Part shown: piece by piece, positions 7,893-17,522 of the stretch | Layout of the letters: every line of letters starts with the position of its first letter | Position numbering within the stretch: position 1 is the first letter of the stretch | Assembly (NCBI RefSeq): GCF_008121495.1 | Contig: NZ_CP043051.1 | Location: 930,001-994,000 of the forward strand | Direction: 5' to 3' | DNA length: 64,000 nucleotides | Origin: Mediterraneibacter gnavus ATCC 29149 | GTDB taxonomy: Bacteria > Bacillota > Clostridia > Lachnospirales > Lachnospiraceae | Position numbers and translations under genes: made by a program | Notes under the pieces: generated by a model | What the model saw: only the letters and a program-made list of their open reading frames with translations | Told to the model about the DNA's origin: nothing | Databases searched by the model: none

Positions 7893-8627
7893 ATGATTCG
7901 TTTTATTTGTGTTGTTGTTTTCCTTATTCTGTTTCTTATTCTGACAATTCCGGTATTTTTCATTGAATGGCTGATCGGAAAGTTCAACCGCAATGCAAGA
8001 GACTACAGTTGTCTTCGAATCGTACAGTGGGGATTCAAAGCAATCTTAAAAGTAACCGGTGTACACACGACCGTAATCGGATTCGAAAATATTCCGGACG
8101 AGCCCGTGCTGTTTATCGGAAATCACCGCAGTTTCTTTGATATTCTTCTGACGTACTCCCGCTGTCCGAGACTGACCGGATATGTGGCGAAAAAGGAGAT
8201 GGAAAAAATTCCGCTTTTATCTACCTGGATGCGCTTTGTATACTGTCTGTTTCTGGACCGTGAGAATCCAAAAGAGGGACTGAAAACCATCCTTCAGGCG
8301 ATCGATTATGTGAAGCAGGGAATTTCCATCTGTATTTTCCCTGAGGGAACGAGAAACAAAGGCGAAGAGCTCAGTATGCTTCCTTTTAAAGAGGGCGCTT
8401 TTAAGATCGCCGCCAAAACAGGATGTGCGATCGTTCCGATTTCCATGAACAACACTGCCGCGATCTTTGAAAATCAGTTTCCAAGGATCAAAAAGGTCAA
8501 TGTTGTCGTAGAATACGGAACACCGATCTATCCAAAAGATCTTGCACCGGAGGACAAAAAACACATCGGTGCTTATGTACAGAATATCATTCAGGAAACG
8601 ATCAATAAAAATGCAGAATTAATCTGA
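7893..8627 (+). CDS. plsC: 1-acyl-sn-glycerol-3-phosphate acyltransferase
   Basis: PlsC adds the second fatty acid to lysophosphatidic acid at the inner face of the membrane, giving phosphatidic acid. The 244-aa protein has an N-terminal membrane segment (about 2-25), the catalytic NHRSFFD (HX4D) motif near residue 76 and the glycerophosphate-binding FPEGTRNKG motif near residue 149. The ATG at 7893 follows AGAGAGAAGG; a longer open frame from 7791 has no ribosome site and would overlap the promoter. First gene of a five-gene plus-strand run. Confidence 0.93.
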   Translation: MIRFICVVVFLILFLILTIPVFFIEWLIGKFNRNARDYSCLRIVQWGFKAILKVTGVHTTVIGFENIPDEPVLFIGNHRSFFDILLTYSRCPRLTGYVAKKEMEKIPLLSTWMRFVYCLFLDRENPKEGLKTILQAIDYVKQGISICIFPEGTRNKGEELSMLPFKEGAFKIAAKTGCAIVPISMNNTAAIFENQFPRIKKVNVVVEYGTPIYPKDLAPEDKKHIGAYVQNIIQETINKNAELI

Positions 8628-8647
8628 TTTAAAAAAGGAGATTTTTT

Positions 8648-10096
8648 ATGAGAGCAGATAATTTAACATTGCTCACAGATTTATATGAGCTGACCATGAT
8701 GCAGGGCTATTTTGAAAAACAGTCTGCAAACGAAACCGTGATCTTTGATGTATTTTTCCGGGAGAATCCGGTAAAAAACGGCTACTCCATCATGGCCGGT
8801 CTGGAACAGGTCATCGAATACATCAAAAATCTGAATTTTTCTTACGAAGATGTAGATTACCTGCGGGGACTCGGCATTTTCAGTGAGGACTTTCTCCACT
8901 ATCTGAGTGGATTTCATTTCAGCGGAAATATTTACGCGATTCCGGAAGGAAGTGTGATCTTCCCGAAGGAGCCGATCTTAAAAGTCATCGCTCCGATCAT
9001 GGAGGCACAGCTTGTGGAGACTGCGATCTTGAATATCATCAATCATCAGAGCCTGATCGCGACAAAAACAGCCCGTGTTGTCCATGCGGCACAGGGAGAC
9101 GGTGTCATGGAATTTGGTCTCCGCCGTGCTCAGGGACCGGATGCCGGACTTTATGGAGCCAGAGCCGCTATGATCGGCGGATGTGTCGGCACATCTAATG
9201 TGCTTGCCGGCAAGATGTTTGATGTCCCGATCATGGGAACCCATGCCCACAGCTGGATCATGAGTTTTCCGGACGAGTACACCGCATTCAAAGCCTATGC
9301 CGAATTATATCCGGATGCATGTACCCTTTTGGTGGACACCTATGACACGTTAAAATCCGGAGTTCCAAATGCGATCCGTGTCTTCCGTGAAATGAAGGAC
9401 GCCGGTATCCATCCAAAGAGCTACGGCATTCGTCTGGACAGCGGAGATCTCGCATACCTGTCCAAAAAAGCACGTGTCATGCTGGATGCCGCAGGATTTG
9501 AGGATGCCGTGATCGCAGCTTCCAACGATCTGGATGAGATGCTGATCAATGATCTGAAGATCCAAGGTGCAGCGATCACCTCATGGGGAGTCGGAACACA
9601 TCTGATCACCTCCAAGGACTGCCCTTCCTTCGGCGGCGTTTACAAACTGGCTGCCATTGAAAAAGACGGCAAATTCCTTCCGAAGATCAAGATTTCAGAG
9701 AATACGGAAAAAATCACGAATCCGGGAAACAAAACCATTTATCGTGTATACGATAAAGAGACCGGAAAGCTTCGTGCGGATCTGATCTGTTTTGCGGACG
9801 AAACCTATGACACATCCGAAGAACTGCTTTTATTCGATCCAAACGAAACCTGGAAAAAGACTCGTCTTCCGGGCGGAAGCTACACGATGCGTGAGATGTT
9901 ACAACCAATCTTCATCCACGGAGAATGTGTCTACACTTCTCCTTCTGTCATGGAGATCGCAGCATATTGCAAACAGGAAAAAGAGACTCTCTGGGATGAG
10001 ACAAAACGTCTCTTATATCCACACAAAGTTTATGTGGATTTGTCCCGGAAGCTCTATGACACAAAAGCAAAACTGTTAAATGAAGTAAATAAATAA
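8648..10096 (+). CDS. pncB: Nicotinate phosphoribosyltransferase
   Basis: Converts nicotinate plus PRPP to nicotinate mononucleotide in NAD salvage. The 482-aa protein has the family start LTDLYELTMMQGYF, the substrate-site block FGLRRAQGPDAGLYGARAA and the region GTHAHSWIMSF holding the histidine that is phosphorylated in the enteric enzyme. RLDSGDLAYLSKKAR forms part of the PRPP site. Length is typical. It starts 20 bases after plsC with an AAAAAAGGAG ribosome site. Confidence 0.95.
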   Translation: MRADNLTLLTDLYELTMMQGYFEKQSANETVIFDVFFRENPVKNGYSIMAGLEQVIEYIKNLNFSYEDVDYLRGLGIFSEDFLHYLSGFHFSGNIYAIPEGSVIFPKEPILKVIAPIMEAQLVETAILNIINHQSLIATKTARVVHAAQGDGVMEFGLRRAQGPDAGLYGARAAMIGGCVGTSNVLAGKMFDVPIMGTHAHSWIMSFPDEYTAFKAYAELYPDACTLLVDTYDTLKSGVPNAIRVFREMKDAGIHPKSYGIRLDSGDLAYLSKKARVMLDAAGFEDAVIAASNDLDEMLINDLKIQGAAITSWGVGTHLITSKDCPSFGGVYKLAAIEKDGKFLPKIKISENTEKITNPGNKTIYRVYDKETGKLRADLICFADETYDTSEELLLFDPNETWKKTRLPGGSYTMREMLQPIFIHGECVYTSPSVMEIAAYCKQEKETLWDETKRLLYPHKVYVDLSRKLYDTKAKLLNEVNK

Positions 10097-10110
10097 GATA
10101 GGAGATCATC

Positions 10111-11166
10111 ATGAAAATTATCGTATTAGCCGGTGGACTCAGTACAGAACGCGACGTTTCTCTCGCTTCTGCTGCCGGAATCTGTAAAACATTACTGGAG
10201 AAAGGACACGATGCATTTCTTCTGGACGTATTTCTCGGCCTTGAGAACGCACCCGAGAATCTGGAAGACGTCTTTACACTGCCTGGACACGGTCTGGAAA
10301 TCGCAAAGAATATTTCCGAAACAGAGCCGGATCTTGCAGCTGTAAAAGCTTCCCGTCCGGACCAGTCTGACTGCTTCTTCGGTCCGAATGTCATCGAACT
10401 CTGCCGCCTGGCAGATATGACCTTCCTCGGACTTCACGGCGGAGAAGGAGAAAACGGAAAGCTGCAGGCTTCATTTGATCTGCTCGGAATCCGCTACACA
10501 GGACCTGACTCGCTTGGATGTGCTGTTGCCATGGATAAAGGACTCACCAAACAGATTTTTATGGAAGCCGGTGTGGACACACCTTCCGGAGTCTGCCTGT
10601 ATAAAGAAGACAGTGACTGTTCCCTGGAATCTCTGGGACTTTCCTTCCCGGTCGTTGTAAAGCCATGCTCCGGCGGCTCCAGCATCGGAGTATATATTGT
10701 AAATACAGAAGAGGAATACCGTCAGGCACTGAAAAATTCTTTCCGTTATGAAAACGAAGTGGTCGTCGAAACTTACATCAAAGGCCGCGAATTTGCATGC
10801 GGCGTGATCGATGGAAAAGCACTTCCTCCGATCGAAATCATTCCCAAAAACGGATGGTTTGACTATGCCAACAAATATCAGGCAAATGCGACTGAAGAAG
10901 TATGCCCTGCCGATATCAGCGAAGAGATTGCAGAGCGCATGAAAGCTCTCACAGTCCGCGCTTTCCAGGCATTGAAGCTGAACGTATACAGCCGGGCTGA
11001 CTTTATCCTGGACGCAGACGGCAATCTGTACTGCCTGGAAATGAATACCCTTCCGGGCATGACTTCTGCAAGCCTCCTTCCAAAAGAAGCACTTGCAGAC
11101 GGAATTGAATACGGAGATCTGTGCGAGCTGATCATCCAGAAATCCATGGAAGCAAGATATCAGTAA
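10111..11166 (+). CDS. ddl: D-alanine--D-alanine ligase
   Basis: Joins two D-alanines for the peptidoglycan stem. The 351-aa ATP-grasp enzyme shows LAGGLSTERDVSLAS (first D-Ala site), LHGGEGENGKLQ, VVKPCSGGSSIGV (ATP-binding loop) and YSRADFILDADGNLYCLEMN with NTLPGMTSASLLP, containing the Mg-binding acidic residues and the conserved Gly-Met-Thr segment. It precedes murF, which uses its product; the two are separated by 27 bases. Some vancomycin-resistance ligases are similar, but the neighbours give no vanHX, so housekeeping Ddl is most likely. Confidence 0.93.
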   Translation: MKIIVLAGGLSTERDVSLASAAGICKTLLEKGHDAFLLDVFLGLENAPENLEDVFTLPGHGLEIAKNISETEPDLAAVKASRPDQSDCFFGPNVIELCRLADMTFLGLHGGEGENGKLQASFDLLGIRYTGPDSLGCAVAMDKGLTKQIFMEAGVDTPSGVCLYKEDSDCSLESLGLSFPVVVKPCSGGSSIGVYIVNTEEEYRQALKNSFRYENEVVVETYIKGREFACGVIDGKALPPIEIIPKNGWFDYANKYQANATEEVCPADISEEIAERMKALTVRAFQALKLNVYSRADFILDADGNLYCLEMNTLPGMTSASLLPKEALADGIEYGDLCELIIQKSMEARYQ

Positions 11167-11193
11167 GCAAATACAATAAAGGATGGAACGTTT

Positions 11194-12564
11194 ATGAAAA
11201 ACATGACATTGAAAGAAATCGCCGTTGCCTGTGGTGGAATTTATTACGGCGATGATGAAAGCTATTATAAAGAAGTTTCCAGCGTTGTGATCGACAGCCG
11301 GAAAGTAGAAAAAGACTGTCTGTTTATCGCCATTCGCGGTGCAAGAGTGGATGGACACATGTTCATCCCGCAGACGATCCGGGACGGCGCTCTGTGTGCG
11401 CTCTCCGAAAAACGGATTGAAAATGCCTCTTATCCATACATTCTGGTCACCTCCTGTGAACAGGCATTGAAGGATATTGCCGAGCACTATCGGAAAAGCC
11501 TTAATCTGAAAGTCGTAGGTGTCACCGGAAGTGTGGGAAAGACCAGCACCAAAGAAATGATCGCATCTGTGCTTGGAGAAAAATATAACGTATTGAAAAC
11601 AGCCGGGAACTTCAACAACGAGATCGGGCTCCCGCTTACGATCTTCAATATCCGCGAAGAACATGAGGTTGCCGTGCTGGAACTTGGTATCAGCAATTTC
11701 GGCGAGATGGAACGGCTTGCAAAGATTGCCCGTCCTGACATCTGCGTCATCACCAATATCGGAGTTGCCCATCTGGAGCATTTAAAGTCCAGAGACGGTA
11801 TTTTGAAAGCAAAAACGGAGATTTTCCTCTATATGAACCCGAACGGTTCCATTATCTTAAACGGGGATGATGATAAACTCTCAACCGTTCACCCTGCAAA
11901 CGGAATCCAGCCGGTCTTCTTTGGTCTGGATGACAGCCGGGATTTTTATGCGGATCAGGTAGAATCCTGCGGACTGCGCGGTACCAATGCCGTCTTCCAC
12001 ACACCAAATTCAACCTTCTCTGCACATATCTCGATTCCGGGAGAACATATGGTTCTCAATGCACTTGCCGGCATTGCCGCAGGGTATGCACTGGGAATGA
12101 ACGACGAAGAGATCAAAGCCGGCATTGAAGCTTTGGTTCCTCTGGCAGGACGCAACAATCTGATCGAGACAGATTCCCTTACGATCATTGATGACTGCTA
12201 CAATGCTAATCCGGCTTCCACAAAAGCATCTCTGGATGTTCTTGCAAAGGCAGACACTCGTCAGATTGCAGTCCTTGGCGATATGTTTGAACTGGGGCCG
12301 ACAGAAAAACAGATGCACTATGAGGTCGGAAAATATGCTGCCGGCCTTGGAATCGATATACTTGTCTGCATCGGACAGCTCTCAGAACATATGGCAACCG
12401 GTGCAAGTGAACAGTGTTCCAAAACACAGGTATTTTATTTTGAAACAAAAGATGACTTTTTCGAACAGGCAGACCGTATTTTAAATCCAAAGGATACAGT
12501 TCTTGTCAAAGCTTCCAACGGTATGAAGTTTTCCGAGATCGTCAGTGTACTAAAAGAGAGGTAA
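11194..12564 (+). CDS. murF: UDP-N-acetylmuramoyl-tripeptide--D-alanyl-D-alanine ligase
   Basis: Adds D-Ala-D-Ala to the UDP-MurNAc-tripeptide, the last cytoplasmic step in precursor assembly. The 456-aa Mur ligase has the N-terminal MurF domain (SVVIDSRKVEKDCLFIAI), the P-loop GVTGSVGKTSTKEM at about residue 109, the TAGNFNNEIGLPLT segment typical of MurF, and C-terminal DDCYNANPASTKASL. It starts 27 bases after ddl, in a sensible metabolic order. Confidence 0.96.
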   Translation: MKNMTLKEIAVACGGIYYGDDESYYKEVSSVVIDSRKVEKDCLFIAIRGARVDGHMFIPQTIRDGALCALSEKRIENASYPYILVTSCEQALKDIAEHYRKSLNLKVVGVTGSVGKTSTKEMIASVLGEKYNVLKTAGNFNNEIGLPLTIFNIREEHEVAVLELGISNFGEMERLAKIARPDICVITNIGVAHLEHLKSRDGILKAKTEIFLYMNPNGSIILNGDDDKLSTVHPANGIQPVFFGLDDSRDFYADQVESCGLRGTNAVFHTPNSTFSAHISIPGEHMVLNALAGIAAGYALGMNDEEIKAGIEALVPLAGRNNLIETDSLTIIDDCYNANPASTKASLDVLAKADTRQIAVLGDMFELGPTEKQMHYEVGKYAAGLGIDILVCIGQLSEHMATGASEQCSKTQVFYFETKDDFFEQADRILNPKDTVLVKASNGMKFSEIVSVLKER

Positions 12565-12567
12565 CAT

Positions 12568-13377
12568 ATGGACTACCAGATGCTCGTTCTTGATCTGGAC
12601 GGCACTTTGACCAATTCCAGAAAAGAACTTACAGAACCGACAAAACAGGCACTCATCGAGATTCAGGAGGAAGGAAAGAAAGTTGTACTTGCCAGCGGAC
12701 GCCCGATCAACGGTATCGTTCCTCTGGCAGAAAAGCTGAATCTTTCCAAATACGGCGGATATATGCTCTCCTTCAACGGAGCCAGGATTACCCAGTGCTC
12801 TACCGGAGAGATCATCTATAATCGTACCCTGCCTGCCGACGTGATTGCGCCGATCTATGAAATTACATCCACCTATCCGGGACTGGATATTCTGACTTAT
12901 GACGGGAACCAGATTCTGTCCGGTATTGCTTCCAACGAATATACCGAAAAAGAATCTTTTATCAATAAAATGGAAATCGTACAGGTACCGGATTTCGTAT
13001 CCCGACTGACTTTCCCTGTCAACAAACTGTTGATTGCAGGAGAACCGTCTATCTTGGAAGAACTGATGCCGCACCTCCAGCAGAAGTTTCATAAGCTGCT
13101 GAATATTTACCGGTCTGAGCCGTTTTTCCTGGAGATCATGCCACAGAATATCGACAAAGCATACTCTCTGCAAAAACTGCTAAACAGCATCGGACTGACT
13201 GCAGATTCTATGATCTGCTGCGGAGATGGCTTCAATGACATTTCCATGATCGAATACGCCGGACTTGGCGTTGCCATGGAAAACGCACAGCCGATCGTCA
13301 AAGAAACGGCTGATTTTATCACGAAATCCAATGATGAAGATGGGATTTTACATGTGATCAATACGTTTTTACGGTAA
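12568..13377 (+). CDS. Cof-type HAD-IIB phosphatase
   Basis: A 269-aa haloacid-dehalogenase hydrolase. Motif I is LDLDGTLTN (residues about 8-16), motif II VLASGRP, motif IV CCGDGFNDISMI near residue 217, and a C2-type cap lies between. Members dephosphorylate sugar phosphates or cofactors; the substrate cannot be told. It starts 3 bases after the murF stop with GAGAGG as ribosome site, so it closes the operon. A terminator follows. Confidence 0.9.
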   Translation: MDYQMLVLDLDGTLTNSRKELTEPTKQALIEIQEEGKKVVLASGRPINGIVPLAEKLNLSKYGGYMLSFNGARITQCSTGEIIYNRTLPADVIAPIYEITSTYPGLDILTYDGNQILSGIASNEYTEKESFINKMEIVQVPDFVSRLTFPVNKLLIAGEPSILEELMPHLQQKFHKLLNIYRSEPFFLEIMPQNIDKAYSLQKLLNSIGLTADSMICCGDGFNDISMIEYAGLGVAMENAQPIVKETADFITKSNDEDGILHVINTFLR

Positions 13378-13400
13378 CCTGATTATAAAGACTATAAAAG

Positions 13401-13444
13401 AAGGGGAAGGCTGCACGTTATAAATTGCAGGCTTCCCCTTTTAT
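13401..13444 (+). terminator. Terminator of the plsC-to-HAD run
   Basis: An inverted repeat of 15 bases (AAGGGGAAGGCTGCA with TGCAGGCTTCCCCTT, one internal mismatch), a 10-base loop and a TTTTA tail, 24 bases after the HAD stop codon. The remaining 150 bases up to the lysO stop hold nothing I can assign. Confidence 0.8.
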
Positions 13445-13590
13445 GAAGGTTCCTTTCAGTTCCACTATCGCTGGGTTTAATTATGGCATGTTCTTCATTT
13501 TATATCCATGCTAAGCTTGTTAAAGATTCGTAAGTATTTTGTAAAACCTCCTGTTTTGCAAAACATTGATTACACACTGTTCTCCTACTT

Positions 13591-14193
13591 TTAAAACAAA
13601 TTATAACAAAACGAAATCAGAAACGGCACCAGTGCGGAACAGATCACTCCGTTAAACACAGACAGTACCACGGTCTCTTCGTTCGTATACCGTATCATCA
13701 TCGGCAGTGTTGTATCTTCACTGGTTGCTCCCGCCGGCGCAATACAGGTATAATAATTCAGTTTTTTCGAAATCCACGGAATGCTGAAAAAGGAGAAAAT
13801 CTCCCGCAGCAGATTACTTAAAAATGCGATACTTCCCGCCTGTGCTCCCGCCAGATTGCCAATGGTAACCCCGGAAAGGCTGTACCATCCAAGTCCACTG
13901 GCAATTGCTGTACTCTCACCAAGCGGCATCCCTGTCAGAAGTCCTCCCGCGATTCCTCCTAAAATAGAGCCAACTACGATTCCCAGGGGAATCACAAAAA
14001 TTTTAATATGATATTCCTTGATCTTACTGACAATCCCCTGATTAAAACCAATGCTGATTCCTACCAGAAACATCAGCAGGTATAAGATCATATCTTTATT
14101 CGAAGTAATCCAGGATACGATCACGTTCTCGTCCAATCCTGTCATTCCGCAGGCAATGCCGCCAAGCAGCGCAATAATTGCCAGATATACCAT
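13591..14193 (-). CDS. lysO: LysO-type lysine exporter, C-terminal half
   Basis: A 200-aa membrane protein matching the second part of E. coli LysO/YbjE (DUF340), a lysine exporter. It has five to six hydrophobic helices and the signature GLGWYSLSGVTIGNLAGAQAG followed by SNLLREI and IAPAGATSEDTTLPMM. In E. coli one 299-aa chain contains both halves; here the first half is a separate gene 2 bases upstream. Split LysO pairs are known in Firmicutes, so this is likely functional rather than broken. Confidence 0.82.
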   Translation of the reverse strand: MVYLAIIALLGGIACGMTGLDENVIVSWITSNKDMILYLLMFLVGISIGFNQGIVSKIKEYHIKIFVIPLGIVVGSILGGIAGGLLTGMPLGESTAIASGLGWYSLSGVTIGNLAGAQAGSIAFLSNLLREIFSFFSIPWISKKLNYYTCIAPAGATSEDTTLPMMIRYTNEETVVLSVFNGVICSALVPFLISFCYNLF

Positions 14194-14195
14194 GT

Positions 14196-14483
14196 CTATT
14201 TTCTCCCCTTTCCAGTCTTTTTATTTTCTAAAAAACGTCTGGTCAGAGGATAGACCAGAAGAACCGATCCCACAGACGGCAGCAAAAAGAAAATCACACT
14301 CTGAATTCCCAATGTAGAAAGTTCTTCCAGAAAGTTTTCCCGGCTTCCCAGCAGAACTCCCATGGAAAAAATCAGAAACAGTGTGCACACTACCTGCAAG
14401 ATCTGATTCCACCTGTTTAAATTGCGTGGCAATAAAAATTTGCCGGCCAGCACTCCAATACACATAATCACAATAACATCCAT
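14196..14483 (-). CDS. LysO-type lysine exporter, N-terminal half
   Basis: A 95-aa protein with three membrane helices (about residues 3-20, 28-48 and 58-80), corresponding to the N-terminal DUF340 half of LysO. The ATG at 14483 is preceded by GGGGATA; the reading frame stays open to 14531 but without a better ribosome site. It is immediately followed by the C-terminal half with a 2-base gap, implying that the two are made together and assemble into one transporter. Confidence 0.72.
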   Translation of the reverse strand: MDVIVIMCIGVLAGKFLLPRNLNRWNQILQVVCTLFLIFSMGVLLGSRENFLEELSTLGIQSVIFFLLPSVGSVLLVYPLTRRFLENKKTGKGRK

Positions 14484-14577
14484 CGTTTGTATCCCCGTTC
14501 TTTCTCTCCTTTTCAGGTGTATAAAAAACACCCCATTCGTACAAGGATATCACGAAAAATATGTTATCGTCAATGTC

Positions 14578-15522
14578 CTATAAGTCCAGAGTTTCCAGGA
14601 CTTTTTTCAATTCCGCGGCAGACTGTCTCAGTTTCTCATGCTCTTTTTCATCCAATGGAATCTCAAGCACTTGCTCTGCTCCTTTCTGGGAAACCAGAGT
14701 CGGAACACTGATACAAAGATCTTCCAATCCATATTCGCCCTCCATCAGACTGGAAACTGGCAGAACAGAATTTTCATCACGGATAATACTTTCTGCAATT
14801 CTGCCTACTGCCATAGCTACTCCGTAATAGGTCGCACCCTTTCGCTCAATGATCTCATATGCACTGTCGCGAACTTCTTTATAAATCCGCTCCATTGCCG
14901 CATCATGCTCATAATGGCCGCGCAGCTCACAGAAATCATGGATATCAATTCCCGCAACATTCGCACTGCTCCAGACAGCCAGCTCACTGTCTCCATGCTC
15001 TCCGATGATAAACGCATGAACACTTCTGCTGTCCACATCCAGATGTTCACTCAACAGATAGCGGAATCTTGCAGAATCCAGAACTGTTCCGCTTCCAAAC
15101 ACACGCTCTTTTGGATAACCGGAAATCTTCAATGCCGCATATGTCAGAATATCCACCGGGTTTGCCACGATCAGAAGGTTTCCCTCAAAATTTCGTTTTG
15201 TAATCTCCGGAATAATTGATTTGAAGATCGCCACATTTTTGTGTACTAAATCCAGTCTTGTCTCTCCCGGTTTCTGGTTTGCTCCCGCTGTAATGATGAT
15301 CAACGCACAGTCACTGATATCATCATAATCGCCTGCGTAAATCTTCATGGAATGAACAAACGGTCTTCCATGACTGAGGTCCATAGCCTCGCCTTCCGCC
15401 TTCTCCTTGTTCGCATCGATCAGAACCAGCTCTGAAAACAATCCTTTCTGCACCAGGCTGAACGCCGTAGATGCTCCTACAAATCCACATCCTATCACTG
15501 CTGCTTTTTGAATATTTATCAT
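14578..15522 (-). CDS. ldh: L-lactate dehydrogenase
   Basis: Reduces pyruvate to lactate with NADH, recycling NAD in fermentation. The 314-aa chain has the Rossmann loop VIGCGFVGASTAF, the substrate-specificity stretch GANQKPGETRLDL, DSARFRYLL with the Arg that binds the carboxylate, and the catalytic IIGEHGDSE. Gln in the GANQKPG loop favours lactate over malate. The ATG at 15522 has GGGAG 7 bases upstream. A GTG nine bases... five codons upstream is in frame but overlaps the ribosome site. Confidence 0.94.
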   Translation of the reverse strand: MINIQKAAVIGCGFVGASTAFSLVQKGLFSELVLIDANKEKAEGEAMDLSHGRPFVHSMKIYAGDYDDISDCALIIITAGANQKPGETRLDLVHKNVAIFKSIIPEITKRNFEGNLLIVANPVDILTYAALKISGYPKERVFGSGTVLDSARFRYLLSEHLDVDSRSVHAFIIGEHGDSELAVWSSANVAGIDIHDFCELRGHYEHDAAMERIYKEVRDSAYEIIERKGATYYGVAMAVGRIAESIIRDENSVLPVSSLMEGEYGLEDLCISVPTLVSQKGAEQVLEIPLDEKEHEKLRQSAAELKKVLETLDL

Positions 15523-15628
15523 ATCGATCTCCCTCACTTTTGTTTAAAATAATAACTATTACTGTTTTAAACCCTACCATAAAACTAGGAATTATGCAAT
15601 TCTTTTTCCTGAATTTTCCTGATTGTGT

Positions 15629-15684
15629 TAAAAAAAGAACAACATTCCAGTTTTGTAACCTCTCTACTAGAATGTTGTTTTTTT
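15629..15684 (-). terminator. Terminator after the broken MATE gene
   Basis: Inverted repeat AACAACATTC / GAATGTTGTT with A-rich and T-rich flanks on both sides, so it can act in either direction. It sits 16 bases past the MATE stop codon and upstream of ldh. Confidence 0.7.
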
Positions 15685-15700
15685 CTGAAATTATTCTTTT

Positions 15701-16736
15701 TTAACCGATTACCTGATGATTCAGCCATTTTTTATTTTTCAGCCGAATCGCATAAATGATTCCACGTACAGACCAGTCTGCAAACATTCCGATCCATACC
15801 GCCATCGGTCCCATTCCGAATCCTCTTGCGAGAATCATTGCAAGAAGCACTCTGCAAAACCACATCGAAAGTACTGATACGGTCATTGTAAACTTCACAT
15901 CTCCAGCCGCACGGAATCCATATGCCGGAATGAAAGAAAATACCCATGCAACAGGTTTGACAATCGTGATCCAGGTTACCATATGAATACAAAGTCTTGC
16001 ACTCTCCGCTTCCATTCCCCCGAATTTTGTAATTGGATAGACGAGAATATACATCACAAGACAGGAAATTACAATTACGACCTCTGAAACAATACTCAGC
16101 TTTTTCACATAATAAATCGCTTCATCCTTACGACCGGCGCCGAGGCTTTCTCCCACAACGGTCATCAGCCCGACACCAACTCCGATCGCCAGGATTCCAT
16201 TCAGATTTTCAATCAAATTTGCCATTCCCTGAGCCGCAATGGCAGCCATTCCCATCAGAGAAACTGTAGACTGGATTGCCAGCTTTCCAAACTGGAACAT
16301 ACTGTTTTCAATTCCTGAAGGAATTCCGATATTCAAGATTCTTCTGATTTCTTTCCACTGCGGACGAATCGTAAAGTAATCGTACACGGGGATTTCCAGA
16401 TCTGGTTTTCGAAGTTTGTACATAACTACAAACATGGCAAACAAAATGTGATAAAAATCAGCTGTCTCGCTGCCTCTTTTGCATGATCCTGCTTTTTGCA
16501 TCCCAAATAATGTGAGCAGACTACCGTTCCCCGGATGCCAGTGCAAAAAATGCCTGTACGATCAGAATATTGATGGAATCCACCAACGTCACCGCTGAAA
16601 TAGCTGCCGAACCAAGATTACTGACTACCAGAGTATCCACGGTTCCCATAAAGGAATTCAAAAGCTGATCGATTGCAAGCGGAATCAATAGAGCCGCCAT
16701 TTTCTTGTTATCAAATAGATGCTTTTGTGCATCCAC
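15701..16736 (-). pseudogene. MATE family multidrug efflux gene, disrupted
   Basis: The N-terminal frame (16736 to about 16521) starts MDAQKHLFDNKKMAALLIP and runs through the first MATE helices to ALASG, then stops early. Deleting one base here explains it: GGG-GAACGG would read G-G-T-V-V-C-S-H-Y-L-G with one more G, and this restored frame continues for about 30 residues (CKKQDHAKEAARQLIFITF). It then meets a second defect: roughly 105 residues (helices 3-5) are missing before the frame resumes at FVVMYKLRKPDLEI and continues normally to 15701. The total coding capacity is about 345 against 450 codons. Not functional as a transporter. Confidence 0.85.
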
Positions 16737-16842
16737 TTTTTTGCCCCCTCTTTATGTTCTGTCAAATCATTTTGATCAAATACGTTCTTAGGATACACCC
16801 ATAGTTTCTATTATGCAAGAATAGAGAACAAATCTTGCAGAT

Positions 16843-17520
16843 TTATCTTCTCACGTATTCTCTATCCTCTTTTATGAACATCAAAACAAATCCTGCCAGC
16901 AGCAGTATCGCCGCAATCCAGATCGTCCGATCACCAATCTGCCGGATGAATAATGCTCCCATGGCCGCTCCAACCGCAAAAACCAGAATTACAAAGTAAT
17001 AATGCATACTTTTTTTCTTCAGTTCCTGATTGCCCGTTACCTGATATTTACAGAGCATTTCTGTCGCACTTCGCATATTTCCGATACACATGGTCGTTGC
17101 ACACGGAATCCCGTGGAATTTCCGGAAGGCATTTACCTGCATCGCACAACTGAATGACATCATCGCATTGGCCGGTACATTCATACTCTGCGGAAACAAG
17201 CCTACCAAAAACAGCAATATGATCTGAATGACCAGCACAATCTGTCTCCAGTGGATTTTTTCGCTTTCTTTGCACAGATTCTGAATGCGGACTGCCACAT
17301 AAACACCACTGATAAACGCCAGCAACGGAATCAGATAATGAAGCGCAACGCCCCAGTTTCCCTCTGCAAGATTCTGTCCCAAAAGTACAATATTTCCTGT
17401 CTGGGCATTGGCAAATACTTTGCCTCTGCAATTATAAGAATAGGCATCCTGCAAACCACCGGCCAATGTAAGAAATATTGCCAGCGGCATGGATTCTGAC
17501 ATCTGTCCTTTTGCTTTCAT
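16843..17520 (-). CDS. YoaK family (DUF1275) membrane protein
   Basis: A 225-aa protein with six predicted membrane helices and the family signature LTLAGGLQDAYSYNCRGKVFANAQTGNIVLLG, followed by QVNAFRKFHGIPCATTMCIGN. DUF1275 proteins are widespread and their function is unknown. The start ATG lies 2 bases after the nth stop codon, so the two are probably translated from one message. Confidence 0.85.
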   Translation of the reverse strand: MKAKGQMSESMPLAIFLTLAGGLQDAYSYNCRGKVFANAQTGNIVLLGQNLAEGNWGVALHYLIPLLAFISGVYVAVRIQNLCKESEKIHWRQIVLVIQIILLFLVGLFPQSMNVPANAMMSFSCAMQVNAFRKFHGIPCATTMCIGNMRSATEMLCKYQVTGNQELKKKSMHYYFVILVFAVGAAMGALFIRQIGDRTIWIAAILLLAGFVLMFIKEDREYVRR

Positions 17521-17522
17521 TT

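Noticed and set aside
10111-11166. Vancomycin-resistance ligase
   Set aside because: No vanH, vanX or vanS/R nearby; location before murF suggests the housekeeping enzyme.
10471-11781. 436-codon open frame on the minus strand opposite ddl and murF
   Set aside because: It is the antisense shadow of two well-supported enzymes, has no ribosome site and a composition typical of reverse-frame reading (rich in Phe, Cys, His).
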